A DNA stretch of 64,000 nucleotides, from NCBI GenBank assembly GCA_037444625.1, contig JBBIMA010000017.1, positions 1 to 64,000 on the forward strand. Reading direction: 5' to 3'. Position 1 is the stretch's first letter. The number at the start of each line of letters is the position of its first letter. This document shows, piece after piece, positions 62,924 to 64,000 of this stretch. Position numbers and translations under genes: made by a program. The notes below the pieces were generated by a model that ran no database searches, was not told where the DNA came from, and saw only the letters and a program-made list of their open reading frames with translations. The stretch comes from DTHT01 sp037444625 (GTDB lineage: Bacteria; Acidobacteriota; Terriglobia; Bryobacterales; Bryobacteraceae).

Positions 62924-64000
62924 GTGAGCGAGGCGGCCTGCACGATCCCCTTCGGCGCTACGGCAGCCCTGCCGGCTGCAATGCCGGTTCTCTGCGCCGC
63001 CTCGCCCGAAGCACAGGCCCCCGACACGACGCCCGCGCCGGCCGCGGGCCCTGCACTCGCCGGCTTTGCAGACCTTCTCATCGAGTTGCTGGCCCCGGCC
63101 GCCGCTCAGTCGCCTTCCGGCGCGCCTCGGCCCGGCTTCTCCGAGCACATCCCGCCCGAGCAAGCCGACCGGCGCCCGGAGCACCATCGGCCCGAACAAC
63201 AGGATCAGCCGCCCGAGGCGGCCGTCATCGCGCTCGCCATCGCGCCCCCCTGCCCTGCGCCCGAACCGACTGCGGCTCGACAGGCAGGCGGAGCGACCGA
63301 AGCATCGGCGGCTCCCGTAGAGCCAGCCGCCGCGCCGCCTCCCGTCCCGCCGGAGTCCGGCGGCAGCCGGCCTGCCGCCGAAGCCGCCCCGAGCGCAGCG
63401 GCCGAGGGCAAGCCCGCTGCGGGCCTGCCGCTTGACGCCGAGCTGAGCCCTGCCGTCGCAGGCCCGTCACATCCGGCCCCGCCCCCGCAAGAGTTACCGG
63501 CTGCGCCCGAGGGCATCGAGATCAAGACCCAAGCTGCACCCCTGGGCGAGCGCGCCCCTGTGGCCTTCGCCCTCCGCCTGAGGCCGCCGGCCGAGCCGAG
63601 CCCGGAGCAGCAGCCGAGCCCGACCACCACCGCTGCTCAGGACTCGCCCGAGCGGGTGGCACGACGCTCCCCGGCCGAGCGCTCCGCGCCGTCCTTACCC
63701 GCCGCTGAGCCGCGGCCTGCGGCGCGTGCGCCCGCCCAAGCCGGTCCTCAGACCGCCGAGCCGGTCGGCGAAGCCCCTCCGGCGCGCCCAGAGGGACCGG
63801 AGAAGCCCTCGCAGGATCCGCCCGTGCCGCCGGCCGCGGAGCGGCCCTCTGCGACGGTCCCCGCGTCCGAGACTCGGCCCGCCTCGGACGGCAACCGGCC
63901 TCGGGTCTCCGTCCCCCCGCCCGCCGCCGGTCCCGCAACCCCTGAGAAGCGGCCGGCGGAGGCCACGGAAAGCTCGCCCGCGGCGCACCATACCGGTCCG
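62924..64000 (+). CDS. FliK-like flagellar hook-length control protein, runs off the right edge
   Basis: One plus-strand frame is open to the end of the window (at least 359 codons). It is rich in Pro, Ala, Glu and Arg (long PAPEPTAAR-, PPVPPESGG-, PPVPPAAERP-like stretches), with a short ordered start LAGFADLLIELLAPAA. Low-complexity N-terminal two thirds are typical of FliK, whose conserved domain would lie beyond the edge. The start is uncertain: GTG 62924, ATG 62981 and an open frame further upstream are all possible, and none has a good RBS. It is divergent from flgF. Confidence 0.6.
   Translation, partial: MSEAACTIPFGATAALPAAMPVLCAASPEAQAPDTTPAPAAGPALAGFADLLIELLAPAAAQSPSGAPRPGFSEHIPPEQADRRPEHHRPEQQDQPPEAAVIALAIAPPCPAPEPTAARQAGGATEASAAPVEPAAAPPPVPPESGGSRPAAEAAPSAAAEGKPAAGLPLDAELSPAVAGPSHPAPPPQELPAAPEGIEIKTQAAPLGERAPVAFALRLRPPAEPSPEQQPSPTTTAAQDSPERVARRSPAERSAPSLPAAEPRPAARAPAQAGPQTAEPVGEAPPARPEGPEKPSQDPPVPPAAERPSATVPASETRPASDGNRPRVSVPPPAAGPATPEKRPAEATESSPAAHHTGP

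Overview
The window is GC-rich, almost wholly coding DNA from a Gram-negative bacterium. It most resembles the Acidobacteriota, probably the Bryobacterales/Solibacter side. The clues are an Oar-type TonB-dependent receptor with an N-terminal carboxypeptidase-regulatory domain, two Tat-exported Gfo/Idh/MocA oxidoreductases, a fused AroD-AroE, a secreted TPR-CHAT protein, a GltD-like/FNR fusion, and a flagellar P/L-ring block. This placement is inferred from gene content, not from a marker-gene tree. I saw no tRNA, rRNA or CRISPR array.

Left part (1-14.8 kb): the 3' end of aroA; a DUF389 membrane protein overlapping a Kef-type antiporter; a secreted M28 peptidase, a PspC protein and gap on the minus strand; a Tat-exported oxidoreductase; an ECF sigma/zinc anti-sigma pair divergent from a TolC-MFP-RND efflux operon; and a truncated metallophosphoesterase relic. 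Next (14.8-22.7 kb) is a tightly packed plus-strand run: uvrA, a deoxyhypusine-synthase-like unknown, a CPBP protease, mtnA, an MGH1-like glycosidase and an exported SRPBCC-like protein.

From 22.7 to 25 kb the coding density falls. There is an IS1634-like transposase relic with an in-frame stop, a secreted beta-propeller protein, and a gene start with a Tat signal that is cut off after 14 codons. An RraA-like protein and a methyltransferase follow.

The 27-36.6 kb part is the redox region. It holds a single-chain Nfn-like flavoprotein, a Ric/YtfE iron-sulfur repair protein, a TIGR04053-like radical SAM protein with a Crp/Fnr-type palindrome upstream, and then a complete MtrC/OmcA - DmsE/MtrA - MtrB-like porin-cytochrome set (10 + 10 haem motifs plus a barrel). 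That set suggests electron transfer across the outer membrane.

From 46.9 kb down to 36.6 kb on the minus strand lies an envelope operon, tolQ-tolR-tolA-tolB-pal-cpoB, followed by deoC, aroDE, a small Tat-like protein, an amidase and a half-length UvrC-like protein. recN diverges from tolQ. The 48.7-52.6 kb stretch is a three-gene minus-strand unit: exported TPR-CHAT protease, ECF-type sigma factor, and membrane zinc-finger anti-sigma factor. It looks like a protease-gated sigma circuit and is the most intriguing system here.

The right end has the TonB receptor, a second Tat oxidoreductase, and the flagellar block flgF-G-A-H-I-J-M, with a divergent fliK-like gene running off the edge. Many genes have a TANNNT -10 box placed only 6-12 bases before the start codon, which suggests frequent leaderless or near-leaderless transcription.
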